Shown here in pieces: positions 17,508 to 26,211 of a stretch of DNA of 64,000 bases. A program made the translations under genes and the position numbers. The stretch comes from Streptomyces ureilyticus. GTDB taxonomy: Bacteria; Actinomycetota; Actinomycetes; Streptomycetales; Streptomycetaceae. Under the pieces are notes generated by a model that worked only from the letters and a program-made list of their open reading frames with translations, made no database searches and was not told the origin of the DNA. The DNA is taken from assembly GCF_011045025.1 (NCBI RefSeq), contig NZ_JAAKZX010000003.1, positions 1 to 64,000 on the forward strand, written 5' to 3'. Position 1 is the first letter of the stretch. Each line of letters starts with the position of its first letter.

Positions 17508-17812
17508 CCGCGTGCCAGGCCCGTGAAAGGCCTGCTCAAGGTTCGAGCAGGGGACGATCAAGCCGGGCAAAGAGGAAGCCAACTCTGGTTCGCCGCAGGA
17601 AGCTTGGCGCCAATCGGTGTGTTGTTGTGATGTGCAGGACACCCAGGCGAAGCACGGAACGTTGTACAACGTAAGCTGTACCGGTGCTTATTCGCGGCAA
17701 GTAGGGCGATAATGCGCGAGACCGGCGCCCGGCGAAGGCGCGGGCGTCCGGGCGGCGTGTCCGAAATGGGCGCTTATTGGGTCGGCGGTGTAGAACGGGA
17801 GACGTGACGGCA
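17508..17812. promoter_or_regulatory. Promoter region of the hopanoid cluster
   Basis: About 300 bp without a convincing gene separates the export operon terminator from the hopanoid genes. It contains the 14-bp perfect palindrome described separately, an overlapping inverted repeat TAAGC...GCTTA (17672-17690), and a possible -10 element GATAAT (17708-17713) with a poor -35. The base composition is less GC-rich than the flanking coding sequence, as expected for a promoter. Confidence 0.5.
17659..17672. promoter_or_regulatory. Perfect 14-bp palindrome, candidate operator
   Basis: ACGTTGTACAACGT reads identically on both strands and lies about 200 bp before hpnC in the only sizeable gap of the cluster. 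Its size and symmetry fit a dimeric repressor site. No regulator gene is adjacent, so the binding protein is unknown. Confidence 0.5.
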
Positions 17813-17878
17813 ATGGCTACGGAAACTCTCCAGCTCCGCGAAGCGTGTGCCGTCCCCGTACTAGGCAGCGAGCGGTGA
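17813..17878 (+). CDS. Possible 21-aa leader ORF coupled to hpnC
   Basis: An ORF of 22 codons (MATETLQLRE... ending LGSER) starts ATG 17813 and stops TGA 17876-17878, overlapping the hpnC GTG as GTGA. The overlap would couple hpnC translation to it. The ribosome site (GGGAG, about 12 bases upstream) is only fair. I do not recognise the peptide. It could be a chance ORF; the exact four-base overlap is the main support. Confidence 0.35.
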   Translation: MATETLQLREACAVPVLGSER

Positions 17879-18777
17879 CGGCCGCCGGGACCGCACGCGC
17901 CCCCGGCCCGGAGCGCACCACCCTCGACAAGGCCGCGCACGAGAACTTCCCCGTGGCCCCCTTCTTCCTGCCCAGGGCCTGGCGCACCGACCTCATGGCC
18001 GTGTACGGCTTCGCCCGGCTCGTCGACGACATCGGCGACGGCGACCTCGCCCCCGGCGGCGCCGACGCCCGCCTCCTCGGTGTGGCCCCCGAGCAGGCCG
18101 AGGACCGTCTGGTCCTCCTCGACGCTTTCGAGGCCGACCTCCGCAGGGTCTTCGACGCGAGCCCGCGCCACCCGCTCCTGCGCCGCCTCCAGCCGACGGT
18201 CCGCCGCGCAGGCCTCACCCCCGAGCCGTTCCTCGGGCTGATCGCGGCCAACCGCCAGGACCAGCTCGTCAAGCGGTACGAGACGTACGACGACCTGCTC
18301 GCCTACTGCGAACTGTCCGCCAACCCGGTCGGCCGCCTCGTCCTCGCCGTCACCGGCACCTCGACACCGGAGCGGGTGCGGCTCTCCGACGCCGTCTGCA
18401 CGGCACTCCAGATCGTCGAGCACCTCCAGGACGTCAGAGAGGACCTCGGCCGCGACCGCGTCTATCTGCCGGCCGAGGACATGAAACGGTTCCATGTCCA
18501 AGAGGCGGATCTCGCCCTGCCCACCGCCGGCGCATCGGTGCGCGCACTTGTCGCATTCGAAGCCGAACGCGCCCGGAACCTCCTGAATGAAGGCACCCCC
18601 CTCGTGGGTAGCGTCCACGGCAGGCTGAGGCTGCTGCTCGCCGGATTCGTGGCAGGGGGGAAGGCGGCAATCCACGCGATGCGCACCGCCGAATACGACG
18701 TTCTTCCCGGCCCGCCCAAACCCGGCACGCTCCGGCTGCTCCGCGAGGCGGGCATGACTCTGCGAGGAGAGGGGTGA
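17875..18777 (+). CDS. hpnC: HpnC, hydroxysqualene synthase
   Basis: A 300-residue trans-isoprenyl synthase of the squalene/phytoene synthase family, with aspartate motifs RLVDDIGDG and LQDVREDLGRDRVYLP that bind diphosphate-magnesium. HpnC converts presqualene diphosphate to hydroxysqualene, the second of three steps (HpnD, HpnC, HpnE) that replace eukaryotic squalene synthase. The GTG start at 17875 gives VTAAGTARAPG; an in-frame GTG 30 bases earlier is possible. It is the first enzyme gene of the cluster and overlaps hpnD by four bases. Separation of HpnC from HpnD is by gene order and motif style, supported by the paralog beside it. Confidence 0.92.
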   Translation: MTAAGTARAPGPERTTLDKAAHENFPVAPFFLPRAWRTDLMAVYGFARLVDDIGDGDLAPGGADARLLGVAPEQAEDRLVLLDAFEADLRRVFDASPRHPLLRRLQPTVRRAGLTPEPFLGLIAANRQDQLVKRYETYDDLLAYCELSANPVGRLVLAVTGTSTPERVRLSDAVCTALQIVEHLQDVREDLGRDRVYLPAEDMKRFHVQEADLALPTAGASVRALVAFEAERARNLLNEGTPLVGSVHGRLRLLLAGFVAGGKAAIHAMRTAEYDVLPGPPKPGTLRLLREAGMTLRGEG

Positions 18778-19724
18778 TCCGGACCGTGGAGTCTCCCACG
18801 CACGTGTCCGCACCGGTACTCGCCGCATACAGCTACTGCGAGGCAGTGACCGGCCAGCAGGCCCGTAACTTCGCGTACGGCATCAGACTCCTGCCGACGC
18901 ACAAGCGCCGGGCCATGTCGGCGCTCTACGCGTTCTCGCGACGTGTCGACGACATCGGCGACGGCGCGCTCGCCCCCGAGGTCAAGGCGGCCCGCCTGGA
19001 GGACACCCGGGCACTGCTCGCCCGGGTCCGGGACCGCTCCGTGGCCGAGGACGACACCGACCCGGTGGCCGTCGCCCTCAGCCACACCGCGGACCACTTC
19101 CCCATTCCGCTCGGCGGCCTCGACGAACTCATCGACGGCGTTTTGATGGACGTACGCGGCGAGACCTACGAGACCTGGGACGACCTGAAGGTCTACTGCC
19201 GCTGCGTGGCCGGGGCGATCGGGCGGCTCTCGCTCGGCGTGTTCGGCACCGAACCAGGGGCGCGCGGAGTCGAGCGCGCGCCCGAGTACGCCGACACACT
19301 CGGCCTCGCGCTCCAACTCACCAATATTCTCAGGGACGTTCGCGAGGACGCCGAAGACGGGCGGACCTATCTGCCCGCGGACGATCTCGCCAAGTTCGGC
19401 TGCTCGGCCGGGTTCAAGGACACCCGGCCACCGGAGGGCTCCGACTTCGAGGGCCTGGTGCACTTCGAGGTGCGCAGGGCCCGCGCATTCTTCGCGGAGG
19501 GTTACCGGCTGCTGCCCATGCTGGACCGACGCAGCGGCGCCTGCGTCGCCGCGATGGCCGGCATCTACCGTCGCCTGCTCGAACGCATCGAGCGCGAGCC
19601 GGAAGCAGTGCTGCGCGGCCGGGTCTCACTGCCCGGACGCGAGAAGGCGTACGTCGCCGTGCGCGGCCTCTCCGGCCTCGACGCCCGGCACGTCTCCCGC
19701 CGAACCGTCAGGAGGCGCGCCTGA
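18774..19724 (+). CDS. hpnD: HpnD, presqualene diphosphate synthase
   Basis: This 316-residue squalene/phytoene synthase family enzyme condenses two farnesyl diphosphates to presqualene diphosphate. It carries RRVDDIGDG near residue 60, GETYETWDDLKVYC, and LTNILRDVREDAEDGRTYLP, the second Asp-rich motif. GTG 18774 overlaps the hpnC stop; GTG 18786 (MESPTHVSAP-like) is an alternative. The C-terminus is basic (RRTVRRRA). The stop overlaps the start of the following DUF6380 microprotein by one base. No membrane segment is evident, but the substrate and product are lipids, so it probably acts at the membrane surface. Confidence 0.93.
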   Translation: MIRTVESPTHVSAPVLAAYSYCEAVTGQQARNFAYGIRLLPTHKRRAMSALYAFSRRVDDIGDGALAPEVKAARLEDTRALLARVRDRSVAEDDTDPVAVALSHTADHFPIPLGGLDELIDGVLMDVRGETYETWDDLKVYCRCVAGAIGRLSLGVFGTEPGARGVERAPEYADTLGLALQLTNILRDVREDAEDGRTYLPADDLAKFGCSAGFKDTRPPEGSDFEGLVHFEVRRARAFFAEGYRLLPMLDRRSGACVAAMAGIYRRLLERIEREPEAVLRGRVSLPGREKAYVAVRGLSGLDARHVSRRTVRRRA

Positions 19725-19864
19725 TGGACACTCTGGGCCAAGGTGACACAACTCCCGGGAAACGGTGCGCAACCCTCCGGTCCTGGACGGCGTCCCTGAC
19801 TTCAACGGCCTGCCGTGCACCGCTCCATCGCCACGGCTCGGCCGCGGGGGAGGGTGCACGATGA
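19724..19864 (+). CDS. DUF6380-type microprotein (46 aa)
   Basis: A 46-codon gene sits exactly between hpnD and hpnE. ATG 19724 overlaps the hpnD stop by one base and has the strong ribosome site AGGAGG eight bases upstream. Its stop overlaps the hpnE ATG as ATGA. The peptide starts MDTLGQGDTT and ends AAGEGAR, with basic and Ser/Thr-rich character and no membrane helix. I recognise it as the Streptomyces DUF6380 family, which has no known function. Embedding inside the hopanoid operon with coupled translation suggests a role tied to squalene synthesis, or a coupling device for hpnE. Confidence 0.75.
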   Translation: MDTLGQGDTTPGKRCATLRSWTASLTSTACRAPLHRHGSAAGEGAR

Positions 19865-21279
19865 GCGACACCACACAGGCCGAGGGGTTCGACGCGGACT
19901 GCCATGAACGGGCCGCAGTCGTGGTCGGCGGAGGGCTCGCCGGCATCACCGCCGCGCTGGCACTCGCCGACGCGGGTGTACGCGTCACGCTGCTCGAAGG
20001 CCGGCCGCGGCTCGGCGGGCTCGCCTTCTCCTTCCAGCGCGGCGCCCTCACCGTGGACAACGGCCAGCATGTGTACCTGCGCTGCTGCACCGCATACCGC
20101 TGGTTTCTCGACCGCGTCGACGGAGCCGAACTCGCACCGCTCCAGGACCGGCTCGACGTGCCCGTACTCGACCTGGCGAAACGGGTGGGGAGCCGACTCG
20201 GCAGACTACGGCGCGACGCGCTGCCTGTACCGCTGCATCTCGGACGCAGCCTCGCCACGTACCCGCATCTCTCGCTCGCCGAGCGCGCCAAGGTCGGGCG
20301 TGCCGCGCTCGCGCTCCAGGCACTCGACCTCGCCGACCCGGCCCTCGACACCGAGGACTTCGGCAGCTGGCTGACCCGGCACGGTCAGTCGGCGCGTGCC
20401 GTCGAAGCACTGTGGGACCTCGTCGGGATCGCCACCCTCAACGCGGTGGCCGGCGACGCCTCGCTCGGGCTCGCCGCGATGGTGTTCAAGACCGGTCTGC
20501 TGTCCGACCCGGGCGCGGCCGACATCGGCTGGGCGCGCGTCCCGTTGGGTGAACTGCATGACCTGAGGGCGCGCAAGGCGCTCGACTCCGCGGGCGTCCG
20601 TACCGAACTGAGAACACGGGTCACCTCCATCTCCCAACACGGGAACGGACGTTGGAGGGTTCAGGTTCCCGGCGAGACGCTCCACGCCGACGCGGTCGTG
20701 CTCGCCGTACCCCAACGCGAAGCCCACGATCTGCTGCCCGAAGGCGCGCTCGACGCCCCCGAGCGGCTGCTCGCCATCGGCACCGCACCCATCCTCAACA
20801 TCCATGTCGTGTACGACCGCAAGGTGCTCGCCAAGCCCTTCTTCGCCGCGCTCGGCACCCCCGTGCAGTGGGTCTTCGACCGGACCGAGGCATCCGGCCT
20901 CCGCGAGGGCCAGTACCTCGCGCTGTCGCAGTCGGCCGCACACGACGAGATCGACGCCCCCGTATCCGAGCTGCGCGAGCGCTACCTGCCGGAGCTGGAG
21001 CGGCTGCTGCCGGGCACGCGCGGTGCCGAGGTACGGGACTTCTTCGTGACCAGGGAGCGCACCGCGACGTTCGCTCCGACCCCCGGCGTCGGGCGGCTGC
21101 GGCCCGGCGCCCGCACCAAGGCACCCGGCCTTTGCCTGGCCGGAGCGTGGACCGCCACAGGGTGGCCCGCGACCATGGAGAGTGCGGTCCGCAGCGGCGT
21201 GAGTGCGGCCGGTGCCGCGCTGAGCGCCCTGGGCCGGCCTCGCGATCACCTCTTCGAGCTCTTCGAGGAGGCGGCGTGA
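19861..21279 (+). CDS. hpnE: HpnE, hydroxysqualene dehydroxylase
   Basis: The 472-residue flavoprotein belongs to the phytoene desaturase/amine oxidase family. It begins with the FAD dinucleotide-binding motif VVVGGGLAGITAALALADAG followed by LLEGRPRLGGLAFSF. The C-terminal FAD motif is LCLAGAWTATGWPATMESAVRSG. HpnE reduces hydroxysqualene to squalene, the substrate of the cyclase two genes downstream. Start ATG 19861 follows GGGGGAGGG and overlaps the microprotein stop; the open frame extends further upstream but overlaps hpnD-coupled sequence. Length agrees with the family. Confidence 0.93.
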   Translation: MSDTTQAEGFDADCHERAAVVVGGGLAGITAALALADAGVRVTLLEGRPRLGGLAFSFQRGALTVDNGQHVYLRCCTAYRWFLDRVDGAELAPLQDRLDVPVLDLAKRVGSRLGRLRRDALPVPLHLGRSLATYPHLSLAERAKVGRAALALQALDLADPALDTEDFGSWLTRHGQSARAVEALWDLVGIATLNAVAGDASLGLAAMVFKTGLLSDPGAADIGWARVPLGELHDLRARKALDSAGVRTELRTRVTSISQHGNGRWRVQVPGETLHADAVVLAVPQREAHDLLPEGALDAPERLLAIGTAPILNIHVVYDRKVLAKPFFAALGTPVQWVFDRTEASGLREGQYLALSQSAAHDEIDAPVSELRERYLPELERLLPGTRGAEVRDFFVTRERTATFAPTPGVGRLRPGARTKAPGLCLAGAWTATGWPATMESAVRSGVSAAGAALSALGRPRDHLFELFEEAA

Positions 21280-21338
21280 CGCTCGATCTGAGCGGAGCAG
21301 GCTCCCGCACCCCCCGTATCGCCAATAGAGGAGAGACT

Positions 21339-22412
21339 GTGCCCACTGTGCCCCCGGCATCAACGCCCGCTCGAGGGACCTCGGTGGACGTGACCGCGCT
21401 CCTGGAGCGCGGCCGGACCCTGGCCACACCGGTACTGCGGGCGGCCATCGACCGCCTGGCCCCTCCCATGGACACTGTCGCCGCCTACCACTTCGGCTGG
21501 ATCGACGCCGAGGGCAACCCCGCGGACGGCGACGGCGGCAAGGCCGTACGCCCCGCGCTCGCCGTCCTGTCCGCGCAGGCCGCCGGAGCCGCCCCCGAGG
21601 TGGGCGTACCGGGTGCGGTCGCCGTTGAACTGGTGCACAACTTCTCGCTCCTGCACGACGACCTGATGGACGGCGACGAACAGCGCCGGCACCGCGACAC
21701 CGTGTGGAAGGTGCACGGCCCCGCCCAGGCCATCCTCGTCGGCGACGCCCTGTTCGCGCTGGCCAACGAGATCCTCCTGGAACTCGGCACGGCCGAGGCG
21801 GGCCGCGCCACCCGCCGCCTCACCACCGCCACGCGCGCGTTGATCGACGGCCAGGCGCAGGACATCTCCTACGAGCACCGCGAGCGGGTCACCGTCGAGG
21901 AGTGCCTGGAGATGGAGGGCAACAAGACGGGCGCCCTGCTCGCCTGCGCCTGCTCCATCGGCGCGGTGCTCGGCGGCGCCGACGACCACACGGCCGACAC
22001 GCTGGAGAAGTACGGCTACCACCTCGGCCTCGCCTTCCAGGCCGTGGACGATCTGCTGGGCATCTGGGGCGACCCGGAGGCCACCGGCAAGCGGCCCTGG
22101 AGCGATCTGCGCCAGCGCAAGAAGTCCCTGCCGGTCGTGGCCGCTCTCGCGGCGGGCGGACCGTCCTCCGAGCGGCTCGGCGAGCTGCTCGCCGAGGACG
22201 CCAAGGCCAGCGACTTCGAGAACTTCTCCGAGGAGGAGTTCGCCACGCGCGCCGCGCTCATCGAGGAGGCGGGCGGCCGCGAATGGACCGCTCAGGAGGC
22301 CCGCCGCCAGCACACGACCGCCATCGACGCCCTGGACTCGATCTCGATGCCGGACCGGGTACGGGCCGAGCTGGTGGCGCTCGCCGACTTCGTCGTCGTA
22401 CGAAAGAGATGA
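21339..22412 (+). CDS. Polyprenyl diphosphate synthase (probably farnesyl diphosphate)
   Basis: A 357-residue all-helical trans-prenyl diphosphate synthase with the first Asp-rich motif LLHDDLMDGDEQRR and the second QAVDDLLGIWGDP. It also has GNKTGALLACACSIGA, typical of short-chain synthases. It should condense IPP with DMAPP/GPP to give the farnesyl diphosphate that HpnD uses; chain length is inferred from context. Start GTG 21339 has the ribosome site GAGGAG six bases upstream. The in-frame GTG 21276 overlaps the hpnE stop but has its ribosome site too close. The two regions overlap in open frame, so 21 N-terminal residues are uncertain. Confidence 0.92.
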   Translation: MPTVPPASTPARGTSVDVTALLERGRTLATPVLRAAIDRLAPPMDTVAAYHFGWIDAEGNPADGDGGKAVRPALAVLSAQAAGAAPEVGVPGAVAVELVHNFSLLHDDLMDGDEQRRHRDTVWKVHGPAQAILVGDALFALANEILLELGTAEAGRATRRLTTATRALIDGQAQDISYEHRERVTVEECLEMEGNKTGALLACACSIGAVLGGADDHTADTLEKYGYHLGLAFQAVDDLLGIWGDPEATGKRPWSDLRQRKKSLPVVAALAAGGPSSERLGELLAEDAKASDFENFSEEEFATRAALIEEAGGREWTAQEARRQHTTAIDALDSISMPDRVRAELVALADFVVVRKR

Positions 22413-22531
22413 TCACTATCGGTCGAATAGCCCTCGCGTAGTCGCCGGCCGGTGTCGCGGGAACACGAACACCGGCCGACGGCGGACCCACAGCAGAACG
22501 CACCGATTGCACACTGCACGAAGGGGAAGCC

Positions 22532-24538
22532 ATGACAGCGACGACCGACGGAAGCACTGGGGCGCTGCCGCCCCGGGCAGCCTCGGCCAGCGAAACCCGT
22601 ATGACGACTCCCGTGGCGGCCGGGAGTTCCGACGCATCGGATGCCGCCCAGCGCGCGATACAGCGCGCCACCGATTTCCTGCTCACCACGCAGGACGCCC
22701 AGGGCTGGTGGAAGGGCGACCTCGAGACGAACGTCACGATGGACGCCGAGGACCTGCTGCTCCGCCAGTTCCTGGGCATCCTCGACGAGAAGACCGCGCA
22801 TGCCGCCGGGCTGTTCATCCGTGGCGAGCAGCGCGAGGACGGCACCTGGGCCACGTTCTACGGCGGGCCCGGCGAACTCTCCACCACCATCGAGGCGTAT
22901 GTAGCGCTGCGGCTGGCCGGTGACAGCCCGGACGCGGCGCACATGGCGAAGGCCTCGGCATGGATCCGTGAGCAGGGCGGCATCGCCTCCGCTCGGGTCT
23001 TCACACGGATCTGGCTGGCCCTGTTCGGCTGGTGGAAGTGGGACGACCTGCCCGAACTCCCGCCGGAGCTCATCTACTTCCCCAAGTGGATGCCGCTGAA
23101 CATCTACGACTTCGGGTGCTGGGCCCGGCAGACCATCGTGCCCCTCACCATCGTCTCGGCGAAGCGCCCGGTACGGCCCGCGCCGTTCCCGCTCGACGAA
23201 CTGCACACCGACCCGGCCACCCCGAACCCCGCCAAGCCCCTTGCTCCGGCGGCCAGTTGGGGCGGCGTCTTCCAGCGGCTCGACAAGGCGCTGCACGGCT
23301 ACCGGAAGGTCGCCTCGCGCCGGCTGCGCAAGGCCGCCATGAACAGTGCCGCCCGCTGGATCATCGAGCGGCAGGAGAACGACGGCTGCTGGGGAGGCAT
23401 CCAGCCGCCCGCCGTGTACTCGGTCATCGCGCTGCGTCTGCTCGGCTACGACCTCCAACACCCCGTCATGCGGGCCGGTTTGGAGTCCCTGGACCGCTTC
23501 GCCGTCTGGCGCGAGGACGGCGCCCGGATGATCGAGGCCTGCCAGTCACCGGTGTGGGACACCTGCCTCGCGACCATCGCACTCGCCGACGCGGGACTGC
23601 CCGCCGACCATCCCCAGCTGGTGAAGGCCGTGGACTGGATGCTCGGCGAGGAGATCGTCCGGCCCGGCGACTGGGCCGTACGCCGACCCCAACTGCCGCC
23701 TGGCGGCTGGGCGTTCGAGTTCCACAACGACAACTACCCCGACATCGACGATACCGCCGAGGTCGTCCTCGCGCTGCGCCGCGTCAAGCACCCCGACCCG
23801 GCTCGCGTCGAGAAGGCCATCGGGCGCGGGGTGCGCTGGAACCTCGGCATGCAGTCGAAGAACGGCGCGTGGGGCGCCTTCGACGTCGACAACACCAGCT
23901 CCTTCCCCAACCGGCTGCCGTTCTGCGACTTCGGCGAGGTCATCGACCCGCCGTCCGCCGATGTCACCGCGCACGTCGTGGAGATGCTCGCCGTCGAGGG
24001 GCTGTCCCACGATCCCCGCACCCGGCGGGGCATCGAGTGGCTGCTCGCCGAACAGGAGGCGGACGGCTCCTGGTTCGGCCGCTGGGGCGTCAACTACGTA
24101 TACGGCACAGGGTCGGTGGTGCCCGCGCTGGTCGCCGCCGGACTGCCCGGCTCGCATCCGGCGATCCGCCGGGCCGTCGCCTGGCTGGAGACGGTGCAGA
24201 ACGACGACGGCGGCTGGGGCGAGGACCTGCGCTCGTACAAGTACGTCAAGGAATGGAGCGGCCGGGGCGCCTCCACCGCCTCGCAGACCGCCTGGGCGCT
24301 GCTCGCGCTGCTCGCGGCGGGGGAGCGGGAGTCCAAGGCCGTGGAGCGCGGGATCGCCTGGCTGGCCCAGACCCAGCGGGAGGACGGCACCTGGGACGAG
24401 CCGTACTTCACCGGCACTGGCTTCCCGTGGGACTTCTCGATCAACTACCACCTCTACCGGCAGGTCTTCCCGCTGACCGCACTCGGCCGGTACGTCCACG
24501 GCGAGCCGTTCACCGGCCCCCAGGCGAAGGGGAGTTGA
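22532..24538 (+). CDS. shc: Squalene-hopene cyclase
   Basis: The 668-residue class II triterpene cyclase folds squalene into hopene/hopanol at the inner membrane. The catalytic Asp-rich motif is at residues 404-409 (DIDDTA). Several QW repeats are visible (QDAQGWWKG, QENDGCWGG, QEADGSWFGRWG, QNDDGGWGED, QREDGTWDE). The start ATG 22532 follows GGGGAAG and gives a Ser/Thr/Ala-rich N-terminal extension of about 45 residues before the first barrel. Its stop overlaps hpnG by one base, so the two are translated together. Length is in the family range. Confidence 0.97.
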   Translation: MTATTDGSTGALPPRAASASETRMTTPVAAGSSDASDAAQRAIQRATDFLLTTQDAQGWWKGDLETNVTMDAEDLLLRQFLGILDEKTAHAAGLFIRGEQREDGTWATFYGGPGELSTTIEAYVALRLAGDSPDAAHMAKASAWIREQGGIASARVFTRIWLALFGWWKWDDLPELPPELIYFPKWMPLNIYDFGCWARQTIVPLTIVSAKRPVRPAPFPLDELHTDPATPNPAKPLAPAASWGGVFQRLDKALHGYRKVASRRLRKAAMNSAARWIIERQENDGCWGGIQPPAVYSVIALRLLGYDLQHPVMRAGLESLDRFAVWREDGARMIEACQSPVWDTCLATIALADAGLPADHPQLVKAVDWMLGEEIVRPGDWAVRRPQLPPGGWAFEFHNDNYPDIDDTAEVVLALRRVKHPDPARVEKAIGRGVRWNLGMQSKNGAWGAFDVDNTSSFPNRLPFCDFGEVIDPPSADVTAHVVEMLAVEGLSHDPRTRRGIEWLLAEQEADGSWFGRWGVNYVYGTGSVVPALVAAGLPGSHPAIRRAVAWLETVQNDDGGWGEDLRSYKYVKEWSGRGASTASQTAWALLALLAAGERESKAVERGIAWLAQTQREDGTWDEPYFTGTGFPWDFSINYHLYRQVFPLTALGRYVHGEPFTGPQAKGS

Positions 24539-25179
24539 TGGCCACGACACCTGCCGCCGCCCCGCTGCTGATTGCCTGCGCGCTCGGCATCGAACGCCTT
24601 GCCCTGCGCGGCGGCGGGCGCGGCGGTGCGGACGGTCCGGTCACCGTGCTGCGTACCGGCATGGGGCCCCTGGCCGCCGACCGGGCGATCAACCGGGCGC
24701 TCGCCGGTCCGGCGCTGAGGGACGCGGCCGTCCTGGCCACGGGCTTCTGCGCCGGACTCGCGCCCGGCATGCACCCCGGTGACCTAGTCGTCGCCGAGGA
24801 GACCCGGGACGCGCGAGGCCGCACCCCATGCGTGGGCACCGATCTGCTCGTCAAGGAACTGGTGCGTGCCGTGCCCGGGCGCACCGTACACACCGGACCG
24901 CTCACCGGCTCCGACCACGTCGTCCGCGGACACGAACGGTCGGAACTGCTCAGGACCGGCGCAATCGCGGTCGACATGGAGTCGGCGGCCACACTCCACG
25001 GCGCCGTCCGCGCGGGCGCGCGCCCGGTTGCGGCCGTCCGGGTGGTCGTGGACGCTCCAGAACATGAACTCGTCCGGATCGGCACGGTGCGCGGTGGAAT
25101 ATCGGCTTTCCGCGTACTTAGTGCTGTCCTTCCCGCTTTCGTCGAATGGCACCGTTCTTTGCTGCTCCCCAGGAGGTGA
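24538..25179 (+). CDS. hpnG: HpnG, adenosylhopane nucleosidase/phosphorylase
   Basis: This 213-residue protein of the purine nucleoside phosphorylase/MTA nucleosidase fold releases adenine from adenosylhopane to give ribosylhopane. Visible features are the glycine-rich LRTGMGPLAADRAIN, FCAGLAPGMHPGDLVVAEE, the substrate block TGSDHVV and the base-binding VDMESAAT typical of the fold. The ATG overlaps the shc stop (TGATG). It acts one step after HpnH although the gene order is reversed. The N-terminal MATTPAAAPLLIACALGIE has no signal peptide character. Confidence 0.93.
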   Translation: MATTPAAAPLLIACALGIERLALRGGGRGGADGPVTVLRTGMGPLAADRAINRALAGPALRDAAVLATGFCAGLAPGMHPGDLVVAEETRDARGRTPCVGTDLLVKELVRAVPGRTVHTGPLTGSDHVVRGHERSELLRTGAIAVDMESAATLHGAVRAGARPVAAVRVVVDAPEHELVRIGTVRGGISAFRVLSAVLPAFVEWHRSLLLPRR

Positions 25180-25184
25180 GCCAG

Positions 25185-26207
25185 ATGGCCATGCCACTCC
25201 GCCAGACCATCAAGGTCGCGACGTATCTCTTTGAACAGAAGCTTCGCAAGCGGGACAAGTTTCCGCTGATCGTCGAGCTGGAACCGCTGTACGCCTGCAA
25301 TCTGAAGTGCGAGGGCTGCGGCAAGATCCAGCACCCGGCCGGAGTGCTCAAGCAGCGCATGCCGGTGGCGCAGGCCGTGGGGGCGGTGCTCGAATCCGGT
25401 GCTCCGATGGTGTCCATCGCCGGCGGCGAACCCCTGATGCACCCGCACATCGACGAGATCGTGCGGCAGCTGGTGGCCAGGAAGAAGTACGTCTTCCTGT
25501 GCACCAACGCCATGCTGCTGCGCAAGAAGATGGACAAGTTCAAGCCTTCGCCGTTCTTCGCGTTCGCCGTGCACATCGACGGTCTGCGCGAGCGGCACGA
25601 CGAGTCCGTCGCGAAGGAGGGTGTGTTCGACGAGGCCGTGGCGGCCATCAAGGAGGCCAAGAAGCGCGGCTTCCGGGTCACCACCAACTCGACCTTCTTC
25701 AACACCGACACCCCGCAGACCATCATCGAGGTGCTCAACTTCCTCAACGACGACCTGAAGGTCGACGAGATGATGATCTCGCCCGCGTACGCCTACGAGA
25801 AGGCGCCCGACCAGGAGCACTTCCTCGGCGTCGAGCAGACCCGCGAACTGTTCAAGAAGGCCTTCGCGGGCGGCAACCGGCTGCGCTGGCGGCTCAACCA
25901 CTCGCCCCTGTTCCTCGACTTCCTCGAGGGCAAGGTCGACTTCCCGTGCACGGCGTGGGCGATCCCCAACTACTCGCTGTTCGGCTGGCAGAAGCCCTGC
26001 TATCTGATGGCCGACGGGTACGTCACGACGTACAAGCAACTCATCGAGGACACCGACTGGGACGCCTACGGCCGGGGCAAGGACCCGCGCTGCGCCAACT
26101 GCATGGCGCACTGCGGCTACGAGCCGACCGCCGTCATGGCCACCATGGGCTCCCTCAAGGAGTCGCTGCGGGCCGCCCGCGAGACCGTCTCCGGAAACCG
26201 CGGGTGA
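25185..26207 (+). CDS. hpnH: HpnH, adenosylhopane synthase (radical SAM)
   Basis: A 340-residue radical S-adenosylmethionine enzyme with the cluster motif C-x3-C-x2-C at Cys38, Cys42 and Cys45 (CNLKCEGC) and the SAM-binding GGEP ([11 protein letters not shown]). It adds the 5-prime-deoxyadenosyl group to diploptene, starting C35 hopanoid side-chain synthesis. The C-terminus holds extra cysteines ([12 protein letters not shown]) that fit the SPASM-like end of HpnH. Start ATG 25185 follows AGGAGGTGA; ATG 25191 is possible. Oxygen-sensitive chemistry is expected. It lies five bases after hpnG. Confidence 0.95.
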   Translation: MAMPLRQTIKVATYLFEQKLRKRDKFPLIVELEPLYACNLKCEGCGKIQHPAGVLKQRMPVAQAVGAVLESGAPMVSIAGGEPLMHPHIDEIVRQLVARKKYVFLCTNAMLLRKKMDKFKPSPFFAFAVHIDGLRERHDESVAKEGVFDEAVAAIKEAKKRGFRVTTNSTFFNTDTPQTIIEVLNFLNDDLKVDEMMISPAYAYEKAPDQEHFLGVEQTRELFKKAFAGGNRLRWRLNHSPLFLDFLEGKVDFPCTAWAIPNYSLFGWQKPCYLMADGYVTTYKQLIEDTDWDAYGRGKDPRCANCMAHCGYEPTAVMATMGSLKESLRAARETVSGNRG

Positions 26208-26211
26208 TGCC

